Assembly (NCBI RefSeq): GCF_964204645.1
Contig: NC_134026.1
Location: 10,750,450 to 10,814,449 of the forward strand
Source: Tubulanus polymorphus
Taxonomy: Eukaryota > Nemertea > Palaeonemertea > Tubulaniformes > Tubulanidae
Direction of reading: 5' to 3'
Length of the DNA: 64,000 nt
The position numbers and the translations under genes were made by a program. Below the pieces are notes generated by a model. That model was not told where the DNA came from. It made no database searches and saw nothing but the letters and a program-made list of their open reading frames with translations. Shown here piece by piece: positions 36,000 to 46,825 of the stretch (its first letter is position 1; every line of letters begins with the position of its first letter).

Positions 36000-37316
36000 T
36001 TGAATTGGCTGAAGATGGCAGCACTAGCTGGGTACTTTGCGCGAAGTAAATCCCGGATAAAAACGATTTCGAAATTTATGTTTGGTGATCAAGAGTTAGA
36101 GGTAGTTGAAGATTATGTTTATCTCGGAGTAAAATTTAATTGGAATGGTAACTTTGCTAAGGCAAAAAAGTTTTACGATAAAGCCATGAGAGCTATGTTT
36201 TCGATCGTTCAAAAAGGCAGACGTTTTAAATTGCCCATAGATGTTATGTTTAAATTATTTGATACGTCATCCTCGCTTGCCAGGGGTCCGGTATCACTCC
36301 CGAACTCGCTTCCACCAGCCCCCTGGCCTCACGAAGCGTGATTTCATTACTGGCGCTGTTGCGCATGACGTCATATATCGATTTGCGAAATACTTCCTTG
36401 TTCAGTAAAACGTTCGCTGATTGGTCCATTTAACGGGAAAACCAATAGAAGCCTAACGTCATTTGTTACAAGCGCTGTGATTGGTAACCGGATTCTGGTC
36501 GGCTAGTAAGGACTCCAACGACTCGTGAGGTCAAGGGGTTCGGCGAACAGCTTTAGCGTAGTGGGTTCGAATCCCTTGACGGGTGAAGATGTGATACGTG
36601 TGTTGCTCCAATAGCCATGTATGGGTATGAGATCTGGGGATACGAAAATCTTGATTTATTAGAAAATGTTCATTGCTTCTTCTGTAAAATCTTAATGAAA
36701 GTGACGAAATATTCTCGCAACTTACAAGTTTTATCAGAGCTAGGACGTTACCCTTTGAATATAGATGTTAGACGCAGGATGATTAACTTTTGGGTTAAAA
36801 CAGTATCTGGAAAGCAAACCAAACTTAATTCAATACTTTATAAAATATCTTTCAATTTATTTTTAAGGGATAAATTTAAGAGCCCTTGGTTATCATATAT
36901 AAAGAAAACCGTCTTTGATGACTGTGGTTTGTCCTGCATTTGGACGCAGCAATTCATGACTAATAGTAAATCTTTTTCAAAACGAATAAAACAGATACTC
37001 CGTGACCAGCACCTTCAAGAAACTGTATCTGCCATAAATACTAGTCCGATATACACTAACTTTAGGCAATATAAAAATGATATTAGGTTAGAGAAGTATA
37101 TAATAGAACTTGGTGTAACTTAGGAACTAGTTTATTTGAATTTAGGGTCGGGTCCTATATTTTACCTGTGAACAAATTTTCAAACCTTCATATAGACAGA
37201 GCCGATAGAATAGTGTTGTTTTGTAAATATTTGTATATACATGTGTAATAGTTTTCCTCCATATACCATGGAAATGGTTGGAGTGTAAATAAATCGTAAT
37301 CGTAATCGTAATCGTA
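36000..37316 (+). pseudogene. Jockey/CR1-like LINE, 3' part, interrupted by a MITE
   Basis: Plus-strand RT C-terminal region beginning near SRIKTISKFMFGDQELEVVE, with the YLGVKFNWNGNF motif. It is split after LFDT at 36267 by a 324-bp MITE and resumes at 36600 (CVAPIAMYGYEIWGYENLDLLENVH) to the stop at 37121-37123. The 3' end is a short (AATCGT)n tail at 37288-37314. The RT palm and endonuclease are missing. It ends 144 bp before the MRPL53 start codon, so its tail may be part of that gene's upstream region. Confidence 0.8.
36268..36591. mobile_element. Non-autonomous DNA transposon, 8-bp TSD, copy 2
   Basis: A 324-bp element with a perfect 8-bp duplication TGATACGT (36260-36267 and 36592-36599). 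Removing one duplicate and the element reopens the LINE frame, proving insertion into the LINE. Termini CATCCTCGC and TGAAGATG are short imperfect inverted repeats. Second copy at 5092-5417. An 8-bp TSD points to hAT or P-type transposases. Confidence 0.9.
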
Positions 37317-37459
37317 CATGTACGTTATTATCCCTATGGAGTGAATGAAATAAAATTCCGAATTGAACAACTGGCCGGTCCCACGACCGAAGCCGATACC
37401 CAAAGATTAGGATTTAACGGGTTTTGCAGAATGGCATTGAATGTTCTCCACAACGTAAG

Positions 37460-37671
37460 ATGGCGAGCGAAGTCGCTTTACAAACTCTGCAAAAACAACT
37501 CTCCCGAGTCTCTAGAATTAATTTGCCGGGTAATGTCTATGACAAACGACCCAGTTATTTTCTTTCTTATACGAGAGCAGTGGGTAAAAATGTTAGATGT
37601 GCCAATCTGAAGCCAGTGAAAAAAATAGAAGTTTTATTCGACCCGTATCATCAGCTATGTCGCTCGGCCAG
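37460..37671 (+). CDS. MRPL53: Mitochondrial ribosomal protein L53, exon 1
   Basis: ATG at 37460 in a good context (AAGATGGCG); the exon ends at CCAG|GTGAGT. It encodes 70 residues plus two bases: an N-terminal extension of about 47 residues, then LKPVKKIEVLFDPYHQLCRS, which corresponds to the conserved start of MRPL53 (human has L-R-P-V-K and V-x-F-x-P-F at the same place). Exons 2 and 3 at 60815 and 61898 complete a 158-residue protein of the mitoribosome large subunit. The extension is longer than in the 112-residue human protein, so a later start or an alternative 5' exon is possible. Intron 1 is 23,143 bp and holds the Harbinger, hAT-like, SINE and Polinton insertions. Confidence 0.8.
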
Positions 37672-37679
37672 GTGAGTGT

Positions 37680-38372
37680 CTTCGACACCGCAAAAAAACC
37701 ACCGCCGGTGTGGTACTCGTGCAAAATCTGTAGATCTCCGATGTCTCCGTTTCTCTTCACCAAGAACCTTTAAGACACGAATGACATTTTCTCGATACCT
37801 TTAAATCACTGACTTATGCACCAGTCAATAATGAAATCCCCGCCTGGGGGTCGGGAAACGAAAATTGGCGCAAATTAAGGATCGCTCAATTGGGTCTTTT
37901 TCCCCGCTACCGGTAACGTTATTTTTATCCCTGTTGTAGCGCTATGGATCGCCTACACACACAGGGATTCCTGCGTTAAGTATGCGGGGAATTGTGCGCC
38001 ACAGATCCCTGTGGATGTGGTATACGGGGAATACTTTTACTGAATAAAATCAAACTACAAAGCTAGGTATGTTCATGTCCGCGCGGGGCGCCACTATCGA
38101 TTGTGACGACCATTATTGATTAGGAAAAGTGTGATGCGCGTTTTTACTACGCGTTTTGACATCGCGTAGTAAAATCATTCATAAAACCTGTCTATCAATG
38201 CAAATAAGCTAAAATCTTTTGGAATCAACCAATAAGATCGATCTTTATCACTTGGGGGTTGGTTTAGTGTATAAATCCGCATTTTAGTCGAAGAAAATAG
38301 AAATCGAAATATACCCTTTTTCAAGAGCAAAATTCGTCAGCTTAGGACCAGGAATAAGCGACTAATCATCAG
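37680..38372. other. Intron 1 of MRPL53, no gene
   Basis: No exon seen. A stretch at about 37805-37990 (GCACCAGTCAATAATGAAATCCCCGCC...GAAACGAAAATTGGCGCAAATTA) is repeated in inverted orientation at 44750-44990, a dispersed element of unknown class. Confidence 0.5.
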
Positions 38373-38575
38373 GGGCCGGTTCCATTGTCGAGACTTAAGT
38401 CCAAAAAGTGGTCTTAAATCTTAAGTCTGGTCTTATTTTCTTAAGACCGAACGTTTTCTGTTCCAGAGAGAAGACTTAAGCTTAAGCCACAGTCTTAAGT
38501 CTGATATTTTTAAGTCTGTCCATTAGTGGACTTGAATATTTAAGACCGGTCTTAACATCTAAGGAAAAATACAAA

Positions 38576-39786
38576 ATGGCGCGTTTACTTTTGGGTATAA
38601 TTTTGCCAGCTCGAAAAGAAAGAGAAATTCGTCGGTTAGGTAACCCATTAGAGGTTTTTACCGCTGATGAGTTGAAAGAACGGTTTCGATTCAGGCCAGA
38701 GGGCATCGATTTTCTTGTGAGAACATTCGGAGACGCGTTGACGCCTATGCAGGATAACGAAAGAGGGAAACCAATCTCAGTAGTTTGGCAGATTTTAATC
38801 GCGCTTCGGTTTTATGCCACAGGGCATTTTCTGCAAGTAATTGGGGATACTTTTGGTATAGCGAAGAGTTCCGTTTCACGCATAATAACTCGAGTAACAA
38901 ATGCAATCTTTGACCAAATACCAAGATTTGTAAGATGGCCAACCGACGAAAATACAAAGCGCGAGATAATGCAAGGATTCTATGACATAGCCCATTTTCC
39001 ATCAGTTATTGGGTGCATCGACTGTACACACATCCGAATACAAAGACCACATCATCACAAAAATGACTACGTAAACCGCAAGCGGTATCATTCATTGAAT
39101 ATTCAAGCTGTTTGTGACAACAAAGGTAAACCCTCACCAAATTATTGGCATATTCATATTTTCGTCAATCCGAAGTTGATCAAAGAAATATTGGTTCATA
39201 GAAAATTGATATTTTCTAGGTCGTTTTACTAATGTAGTAGCGCGCTGGCCAGGAGCCACTCACGATAGCCATATCCTGCGAACTTCACAAATCGTGAGGT
39301 AAGTTTCACATTTTCAAGAATTGTAATGTAGAATTGTGAGGTGATTTGACTAAATATCCTACGTATAATAGGTATTTTGAGGGAAATCCTGCAATCGGAG
39401 GATTGAGAAATGGACTGGTTTTGGGAGATAGCGGCTATCCATTAAAACCGTACTTGATGACCCCATTTCATCAGCCCGGAGACAGGTCCGAAGAAAGTTA
39501 TAATAGGGCTCATAAGATGACTCGTAGCCTCATTGAAAGAACATTCGGAGTGTTGAAGCGTCGTTTCCACTGTCTTCATGGCGAAATTCGTATGGAGCCA
39601 GAAAAAGTTTGTAAGATATTTTCGGCGTGCGCGGTTTTGCATAATATAGCGATCAACTTGAATGAACCTTTAGATTTTGATGAAAACTTTGAAGTCGATT
39701 TGCCAGAACAAGAGGCTGTTCGTGAAGTACTTGGAAATCGCGGGCAAGAAACAAGAAATCACATTGTTCAAGAATATTTTTTGTAA
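38576..39786 (+). CDS. Harbinger transposase (DDE_Tnp_4)
   Basis: Nuclease that cuts and pastes the element. Coding segments: 38576-39125, 39220-39298 and about 39341-39786. Segment 1 holds a helix-turn-helix (GIAKSSVSRIITRV, about residues 94-107) and the first catalytic Asp (IGCIDCTHIRI, about 148). Segment 2, joined by a canonical GT-AG intron in matching phase, holds VARWPGATHDSHI. Segment 3 holds LGDSGYPL (second Asp) and SLIERTFGVLKRRF (catalytic Glu). The join between segments 2 and 3 is one base out of phase with the obvious splice sites (GTAAGT ... GTGAG), so a small indel or unrecognised splice site may inactivate it. It ends 130 bp from the convergent Myb gene. Confidence 0.88.
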
Positions 39787-39915
39787 ATATTTAACCTCAA
39801 ATATATTTTTTTTGAGAATATTTATAACATGTATCGTATGGTAATATAAATTCAAAGAGTTAAACATAAAATAAATCATAACAATAACAATATGTTAATT
39901 GGCATTTGATTAAAT

Positions 39916-41562
39916 TTAAATTTCTTGTTTTTTCAGTAGATTTAATTCAATTTTAATTTTTTCTATTTCGAGGTCAGTCTTCATCATCTTTCTTTTCACA
40001 TACTCCATCTGAAGCTCGATGAGATCTGCCTGTGTCGCCGTTCTCTTTTTCTTGTTGCCTATAATCAAATAGAATATTAAACTAAGCGTTCTATTCTAGT
40101 TCTTCAAAATTTCATTCATTTAAAAAATATCTACCATCAGCCTTAGATGAACTAGCTTGCTCTGTTTCTGCTGCCTGTAGTAGGCCTACTCCTGAAAAAC
40201 ACGTATATAATATCAAGATACCCAGTCGGGTTGCAGATGGAATACAGTATACCGGTATGTAACGTTTCCAATACTTACCTCCTTCAATCATGACATGCGG
40301 GCCATCTCCCATAGCTGTTTCAATCAGCGTTACATTTTTATTTGCTTGGTCATCTCCTTTAACGGTAAGAATATACTATTTATTCATGAAAGATTGAATA
40401 ATTTCATACGAGAATACCAATAGAGCTAAAAATAACTCGAAATACAATTTGTTTTATGTAGCGTACTAGTACTACTTGTCTATTTTTCAAACAAAAAATA
40501 CACTGGAATCATTTAAGCACTGTAAAAGAACTATATGTAAGCTTTACCTAGATTATTTGTCGTAATTGTGGGCAGAGGTATTGCATTGGGAGCTTCAATA
40601 TTTCGGATTTGCTCCGCTCCATCGTCTAAAATTAGAAACAATATGAATTTACGGGATTCGAACTATGCGTCAATTTAGCTTAGAATGGGAATATACTTCA
40701 TGGGAAAGAGCTGTCGCCTGACACTACGGTTTACGACGATGAGTTTATTAAATCATGTTTAATACTCGATTGCTATGGATTTAGCCGGGGATACAGTTCA
40801 GTCATGCAATGCTAGATTGGAATATAGTTAGATATATATGTGGATAAGTCTTCCAATAGCTGTCAAGGTAGGAATCTTCCTATAAAGTCAATTAGTTTGG
40901 GATTCGATTCAAATGTTGCCAGTTAGCAGGTGCGCGCCAGTTAGCAGGTGCGTGATCAGATGACGTACTAGGTCAGGGTCACCTTTGTTTACACACAGAC
41001 GAAAATGAGTTAGGGCAGGCTAGACTGATTCTGATAAAACAAACAAACTATGAGCTCTAGACAACTAACAAACACCCCACACCCTCACCATTCTTAAACA
41101 AATGGTGAATCGTGAATGATTTAAATCCAAAAAGATAGAAACAATAAACTTACTTTGTAGAATGAACGTTTCGACGCCGTCGATCCCGCACCACGTTGGA
41201 TTGTCACACCACAATTCGATCACGTTCTGAGTTGCCTGGTCCAACTCAGAGGGTGGAGGTCCTCCACCGGTTTTGGAAATCAAATTGTTTTGTTTAACGA
41301 ATTTCTTTTTCGCCTCCCCTTTGATATTCTTCCACTTTTTCTTGATTTCATCGACCGTTCTTCGCGCTACGCCGATCGCGTTCACTTTCGAGCAGATTTC
41401 TTCCCAAATTTCGCGTTTTCGTTTAGCGGTTATAGTATTGCTAAATGCACCCGATAAAATTGCGTTATTGTCATTAACTAATTTAACTAAAAGATTAGTT
41501 TCATCCGTCGTATAATTGAAAGATCTCTTCCGCGCGATACTGTCATTTAAAATCTCCGCCAT
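39916..41562 (-). CDS. Harbinger Myb/SANT-like DNA-binding protein, five exons
   Basis: The second Harbinger protein, needed with the transposase for terminus binding. Five exons on the minus strand join with GT-AG introns, all in phase 1: 41154-41562, 40548-40625, 40279-40356, 40135-40191, 39916-40058, giving 254 residues. Residues about 12-90 form the Myb/SANT-like trihelix (FNYTTDETNLLVKLV ... VDEIKKKWKNIKGEAKKKF) followed by the family signature KTGGGPPP. Exons 2-4 encode a low-complexity linker and exon 5 a charged C-terminal coiled coil (about 45 residues). All phases match and there are no stops, so it appears intact. Confidence 0.88.
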
Positions 41563-41746
41563 TTTGGATTCAGTCTTAAGTCCTTAAAAAAGGGCTTAAG
41601 ACTGTCTTGACTAAGACCAACACTAAGACCACTCTTTGGAACGCAAAATTAAGACCAACTTAGCAAAGTCGGTCTTAGAGGATTTAAGACAAAAAATGAC
41701 TTAAGACTAGACTTATTTTAAGTCTCGACTATGGAACCGGGCCCAG

Positions 41747-43169
41747 GAATCGGAAGGTTTAGGATCTTAAAATTCAAATACTGAAGACCGCGTGATTTTA
41801 TTTCGTGTCGGGGCTTAGCGATCGCTGCCGGAAAAGTCGATGTCTAAGTTTTGTGTTGAAGCGAGCGATACAGAATGGCGGCCGGCACTTGTTATTGAAT
41901 GACGACGCGCCGCGCTGCTCGTGATGAGATCAATATTCAACAATTATTCATCGGTCTAGCGGTGAATTATTGTATTTATTTTCCGATTCATAATTATCAC
42001 TATATTTCTGAATATTAGGACAGATTTAGCGAAATGATCGGCAAAAAAAACATTTTTTTGAGCGCGGATCGCCACTACGCTCCCGTCGGTAAAGCGGCTG
42101 TTGAAAGAGGGAGGCGTCTAATGGGATGAATTGAGGGTTGTGACGGGCAAAAATAGAGGCGCGTGATGGGACAATGAGGCTCCCGAGGGGATTTTCCAAA
42201 AGCAGCAAAATTGAAATATATATAAAATATTGTGGAAATTTAGCTCAAAACAAAACAAATGGATTATTATTTGGTTATTATTAGTAGTATTATTACTATT
42301 GCTTGGTTTATGTTTCTAAACTGATTGATTTTATTATGATATCATGGATATATTTCAAATTTCAGCGTTTTGAGCTAGGCCAAGCCTGATTTTGTGCTTT
42401 TCTTAACTAAAATTCATTTAGCAAATAATATATAAAATTGGCATATTAAATCAATTTGCAATAGGAGCCTATGGCTATAGACCTAACTGACAGGCCTTGA
42501 TAATCATGTTTATTCATTTCAAAAATTATGTAGTGAAAAAAAGAATTTCAGCTGAAATCATATCAATATTTCTCAATATTTCACATTTTTTCTTGCCGTT
42601 ACCATGGAAACCTAATAATAATAATCTATATAATAATAGATATTCCTAGATAAACTTAGGGCAAACATAAACTATTGATAACTAGTTATTCTATCCCCTT
42701 TCTACATCATAACTTTTGATCTAACATCGATATTTTCATTATTTTACCATTTTTCGGCTGGTTTCCATGGAAACCATAGGCATTTGGAATCAGATAAAAA
42801 TTTTGGGTCTTTCAACTGTCACCTGAAAGTACTATGAGTGTATTGCTCTTTAAATTTCTAGTCTATCTCTTTTAGTTTAAGAGATATTGAAGTTTGTTTA
42901 CATTAAATATTGCCTTCTTAGATCACAGTTTTTGTGTATTGAAACATGAAGACACTTTTCGCTCAAATTTTCAAACTTCAATTTGCAATATCTCGAAAAC
43001 TACTGAAGATAATTCAAAAATTTAAAAAGCATATTGTTATTTGAGCCCTCCTCATTCCAATAAGCTTTCTTTCATTAAGATTGGAGCTATTTGAATTTTT
43101 TATGGATATAGCTAACAAAGCTTTTGCAAGTATTTGGCCTAGTTTTCTCCATTAAGATTTTATATATAA
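41747..43169. other. Intron 1 of MRPL53, no gene
   Basis: No exon seen. Two RFX-type X-box palindromes are noted separately. The 42590-43110 part (TTACCATGGAAACC, AATATCTCGAAAACTACTGAAG, AGAGATATTGAAG) has the look of a widely dispersed non-coding repeat. Confidence 0.4.
42598..42775. promoter_or_regulatory. Two X-box-like palindromes
   Basis: GTTACCATGGAAAC at 42598-42611 and GGTTTCCATGGAAACC at 42760-42775 match the symmetric RFX-factor X-box pattern (GTTNCCATGGNAAC). They lie 150 bp apart in MRPL53 intron 1, probably inside a dispersed repeat. Binding is inference. Confidence 0.35.
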
Positions 43170-44212
43170 CAGTGCTTCATCTAGCATTAAAAAAGGGCAG
43201 GGTGCTGATTTCTAATAAGGGCATTTTTACGCGTGATTCCATTGGAGCAAGGGCACAGAATAACGCACTCACGTCCGTTTTAGGGGCAACCTGCAATGTT
43301 CCCTATTGCGTAGAATCGAGGTACCCCCTACTACAATTGAGGACTAGAAACTATGTTTCACTCTTGCCATGAGTGACACACTTGACCACAGTACATCCTT
43401 ACACCTATGCCTGTCAATGAACAAAAATAATCAGATAGGGCTTTCAAAATTATTTGGAAAACCAGTTGCAGACAAAAATGGCAGAAAAAAGCAATCTCAT
43501 AAAGCAAATGATACAGCGAAAAAAAGCCAGCAATAGTGTATAGGCCTACATGAAATTGCATTTTTTAATGTTAGAAATATCAAATTAATTGATTTAAATT
43601 GATAGTGTTAGTGATTGGCAAGTGTCTGTTGATAATTGGTAGGCAGCCAGCTTAAGAACACATTATTGCTATTAGGCCACTCAAACTAAATTGTCTCTGC
43701 AAGTCTCTCTGTGAGTTCACCGCAAAAAGTTTTTCACCTTGTGTATATAAAATTTGTCTAATAGTCTAGATGCATCACGATGTGTTCAAAACGAAACAAT
43801 CCATCGAATAGGCCTATACACTACCAGCTTTACAACGGCAGTCGCTAGAATGATTGGCAGTAGTTTGGAAGGCAGCCAATTTCTTGGAAACTAAAACTAG
43901 GCCAAGCGTCTGAGGCACGTTTTCACACGATGCACACTGACTGCAGTACATTTAAATATAACCACTGATCACATGAACTACTATCGTTGATATCATACGA
44001 GATATTTCATAGCCGTCGCACGATTCTTACTAACAGTCGGGTGTGAAAGCTTATTTTGAAAGCCCTGACTGATTACTCGTGACTCGAGGGCGGACCTACG
44101 GCAAGTGATGAGGGCACAAGGGCGAGCATGGGACACATCTGAAGGGCACAAGGGCGGCTATTTTCGGGGGCGGGGCGGATAGCCCCTCCATTTTTGGCTA
44201 GATGAAGCACTG
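43170..44212. mobile_element. hAT-like non-autonomous transposon
   Basis: About 1.04 kb with 16-bp inverted termini CAGTGCTTCATCTAGC and GCTAGATGAAGCACTG, the CAGTG start typical of hAT. Subterminal AAGGGCA/GGGCACAAGGGCG motifs. Flanks are AT-rich (ATATATAA / TATAATTT), not a clean 8-bp duplication. No transposase remains. Confidence 0.65.
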
Positions 44213-44330
44213 TATAATTTCATAATTATTTAAAGATTTGTTCATTAACACTTTTCAGTACGAAAACACATTATACTTTTGGAAAGGTTGAAAAATATCA
44301 AACAAGGAATACGTTGCAGAGATGTTGGAT

Positions 44331-44525
44331 GGCGCAGTGGCTGATTGGTTTAAGCCGCCGGTCACTGGTCTCGTCAATCCAGGGTTTATGGGTTCAAACC
44401 CTGGTGGCGACAGAGTTTCTTTCTCGAAGGTTCTTCTCTGGTCTCTCCCCGATTGGGAAAAAGAAACATTGAACCTGCTTATAATGCCCTGTGTGGCGCT
44501 TAGCGGGTTGAGGGTGTTAAAAAAA
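44331..44525 (+). mobile_element. tRNA-derived SINE with perfect 13-bp TSD
   Basis: Flanked by AGAGATGTTGGAT at 44318-44330 and 44526-44538. The 5' head has an A-box-like GGCGCAGTGGCTGATTGG and a perfect B box GGTTCAAACCC (44391-44403), then a unique body (CTCCCCGATTGGGAAAAAGAAAC) and an A-rich 3' end. The perfect target duplication indicates recent L1-type retroposition. It is not a functional tRNA gene: the acceptor stem does not pair. Confidence 0.9.
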
Positions 44526-44599
44526 AGAGATGTTGGATTTATTGACGGGCGTATGATTTTAAATATTGGATATCGGATATTTGAAAACCATTTCAACCA

Positions 44600-45020
44600 T
44601 TAGTCTACGATGAAATTCGCTTTCTCAAGATTAAATGATATCATAAAAATATTACAAACCAATGTTTGAAAAAGTGATCTAATTGAGCTTTTAAAAACGG
44701 TAAAAATATGAATTTATCGAAATAAAAAGCTCGTTGTTGAAGATGGCGCTAGCTAGCGCTGTGGATTGCTCGGATCAGCATTGCGGGTGAGGACGTTAGC
44801 GCTATTTGACGCTGTGGATCCGGTCCGTATGCAAGGACTAGTAGCTAAAGCTGCGCTGTTACCGGTATGCGAGCCACTTTTTTCGCTGGATCGCCTCTGT
44901 CCTGGCACTAATTTGCGCTAATTTTCGTTTCATGGTCCCCGTAGGGCGGGGACTTTCATTGACTGGTGCATTATGACCACCAGAAATCCAGTTTCACTAA
45001 ACGGATTGTGTAAAATAAAG
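44600..45020. other. Intron 1 of MRPL53, no gene
   Basis: Contains the inverted copy (44750-44990) of the dispersed repeat at 37805-37990 (GCGCTAATTTTCGTTTCATGG...GACTGGTGCATTATG). Nothing else supported. Confidence 0.4.
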
Positions 45021-45024
45021 GCAG

Positions 45025-46172
45025 TACCGGATCCGGTCACTGACTTTTGAACGCTATTTTGCCGGATATCGTCTCTAATTGGCTGATTTACTCTGCGCAT
45101 GCGCAGAGAGGTGCGCGACTTAGAAAATTTGAAGGAAGTGTGGAGAACAGAGTTTGAGAAAATAGGGAGAGACTCGAACACGGGCCTGTAAATTACTAGC
45201 GCAGCATCATCCCAATGGACCACCGAGCTCGCTAAAAACCACTGGAATTTTTTAACTACATATAGCCTCACCTTACCCTAACTCTATCCCTTGTTGTGAA
45301 AGGGAACCCTCTGGACCCTCTTCTCACCCTCTTGACACTAACCCTACCGAAACCTAGTCAGTAACCTGTCTGTGGTTTAGTTTCACGATTGGATATTTTC
45401 ACAAACCACAGTCAGGAATGGGAAGGTCATTTTTGTATGCAATCTTCGTGAGTCAATTTGACTCGCGAGTAATTTGTCTCCTAAGATATCCGTCTAATTT
45501 TTGTTGTAATCAACGCACAACAGATTCGTAGTTTGTTTGATACCTATAACACATCACTTGACGATCTTAATCAATGTGCAAATCGGCCATAAAGTGAGAG
45601 TAAATTAAGAAATCAACACTAATTCATATTTTTCTTCAACCAGAATTTATGATTTCATTATTTATTATGGAAAACATGAAGATTTGAAATATATATGGAA
45701 AAACCATTAAAAAAAAAATTGTCGTTTCATTTTGGAAGTTTTATATAAATCCTTGTAGGTCACCTTGTCTATCATGCCATATGTATGCAATACAGAGAAA
45801 TGGCGGTCTATGGCGGAATTTGTGGAGAAATTAATTGATTTCTCAAAATAATGTTGATTAATCGCTGGAAACATACATAAGATTGGATTAGGCCCTATTT
45901 CGAAAGGTACTGTGTTAGTTTGTGAATTAAGCCATTAATTATGCACTGAAGTGAATAGAAAGTATACTTTTGAAGTGTTACTTTTTTCAACTGTTTTGGC
46001 CCTTGTCATCCCTAATGTTGGTATAAGCCCATCCGATTATGAAAAGCTTACCACCAACGATTAGGTAACTAACTCATCGAAACCCTAACCCTAAACCCAA
46101 TAAAATGATTTTATTACATAATACATGGATCCGGCAAAATAGCGTTCAGAAGTCGGTGACCGGATCCGGCTA
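45025..46172. mobile_element. Foldback-type repeat, GGATCCGG arms
   Basis: ACCGGATCCGGTCACTGACTTTTGAACGCTATTTTGCCGGAT at 45026-45068 is complementary to 46128-46170. Between the arms lie CTAACCCTA/AACCCTAAACCC phrases that recur at 22410-22440 next to a similar ATACGGCTAAATA motif, so this is a dispersed family and the telomere-like phrases are part of it. Confidence 0.5.
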
Positions 46173-46174
46173 AA

Positions 46175-46658
46175 TAATCACTTCCTAAAATAAACTCATT
46201 ACAAACCTCACACATTCGGTTTTTAGCTCCGCTGTGACCAACCAATTCGTTATGGTGATCCCTCATAGAGGACATCAAATTGGTAGCGACCTTACAAAGT
46301 TCATCCCCGCCTTTATGAAAACCACAGTCCGGAATTAAGACTATATTTCGGCACTTGCAAAAAGGGGACTATAAAAGTGTACTTCCACGTGCTCGCACCA
46401 TTGTCTACCACACTGATGTTTTGAAGTAACACGCCATATCCTGGGCGTATTATGGTTTCGGTCGGTAACGATCCCTGGATAAAAATCATAACTAGTGTTG
46501 TCCCTGAAAAAGTATAGGACACATTGTGAGTACAACGTAATTAGGAAATGGAACTACATCCGTCGTTTGTCCTTTTGCCTCCGAAATATCTCCAAGGGTG
46601 TTTTATCAATAAAACTATCTTCGAACTCCCATGTGCAATCTTTCATGCCACCTTCCAT
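46175..46658 (-). pseudogene. Decayed coding remnant, possibly piggyBac-like
   Basis: Three minus-strand pieces in different frames look protein-like: 46658-46554 (34 residues from MEGGMKDCTWEF with PLEIFRRQKDK), an intermediate part around 46350-46530, and about 46325-46175 (HKGGDELCKVATNLMS ... CEVCNEF). The PLEIF motif after an acidic stretch recalls piggyBac transposase N-termini, but the remaining sequence does not settle it. Confidence 0.3.
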
Positions 46659-46825
46659 TTGACTAGGAATTGTTCATTTCCCCCTTATTAAAACGCGATT
46701 TCAAGATCTTTTCTACTGTAGGCCTATAAATATCATCTTCAAAATTATCCCCTGAATCATCGGAATCGGATTGATTCCCTTCATCCGCTTCGGTGTCAGG
46801 TAACGATTCGAATCACTAGGGTTGT

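Larger units (their letters stand above)
38373..41743. mobile_element. Complete PIF/Harbinger DNA transposon (3.37 kb)
   Basis: Flanked by CAG on both sides (38370-38372 and 41744-41746), the CWG target favoured by PIF/Harbinger. Terminal inverted repeats GGGCCGGTTCC / GGAACCGGGCC with one mismatch, extended by GTCGAGACTTAA on both ends. Subterminal regions are full of GTCTTAA/TTAAGAC motifs, likely transposase or Myb-protein binding sites. It carries the two standard convergent genes: a DDE transposase (plus strand) and a Myb/SANT-like DNA-binding protein (minus strand). It looks close to intact. Confidence 0.92.

Noticed and set aside
44331-44420. Possible tRNA gene
   Set aside because: A- and B-box-like motifs are present but the acceptor stem does not pair, and the sequence is the head of a SINE with target duplications and an A-rich tail.
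46079-46101. Telomere-like CCCTAA repeats
   Set aside because: Only two or three units, and the same phrase recurs near 22420 as part of a dispersed element.
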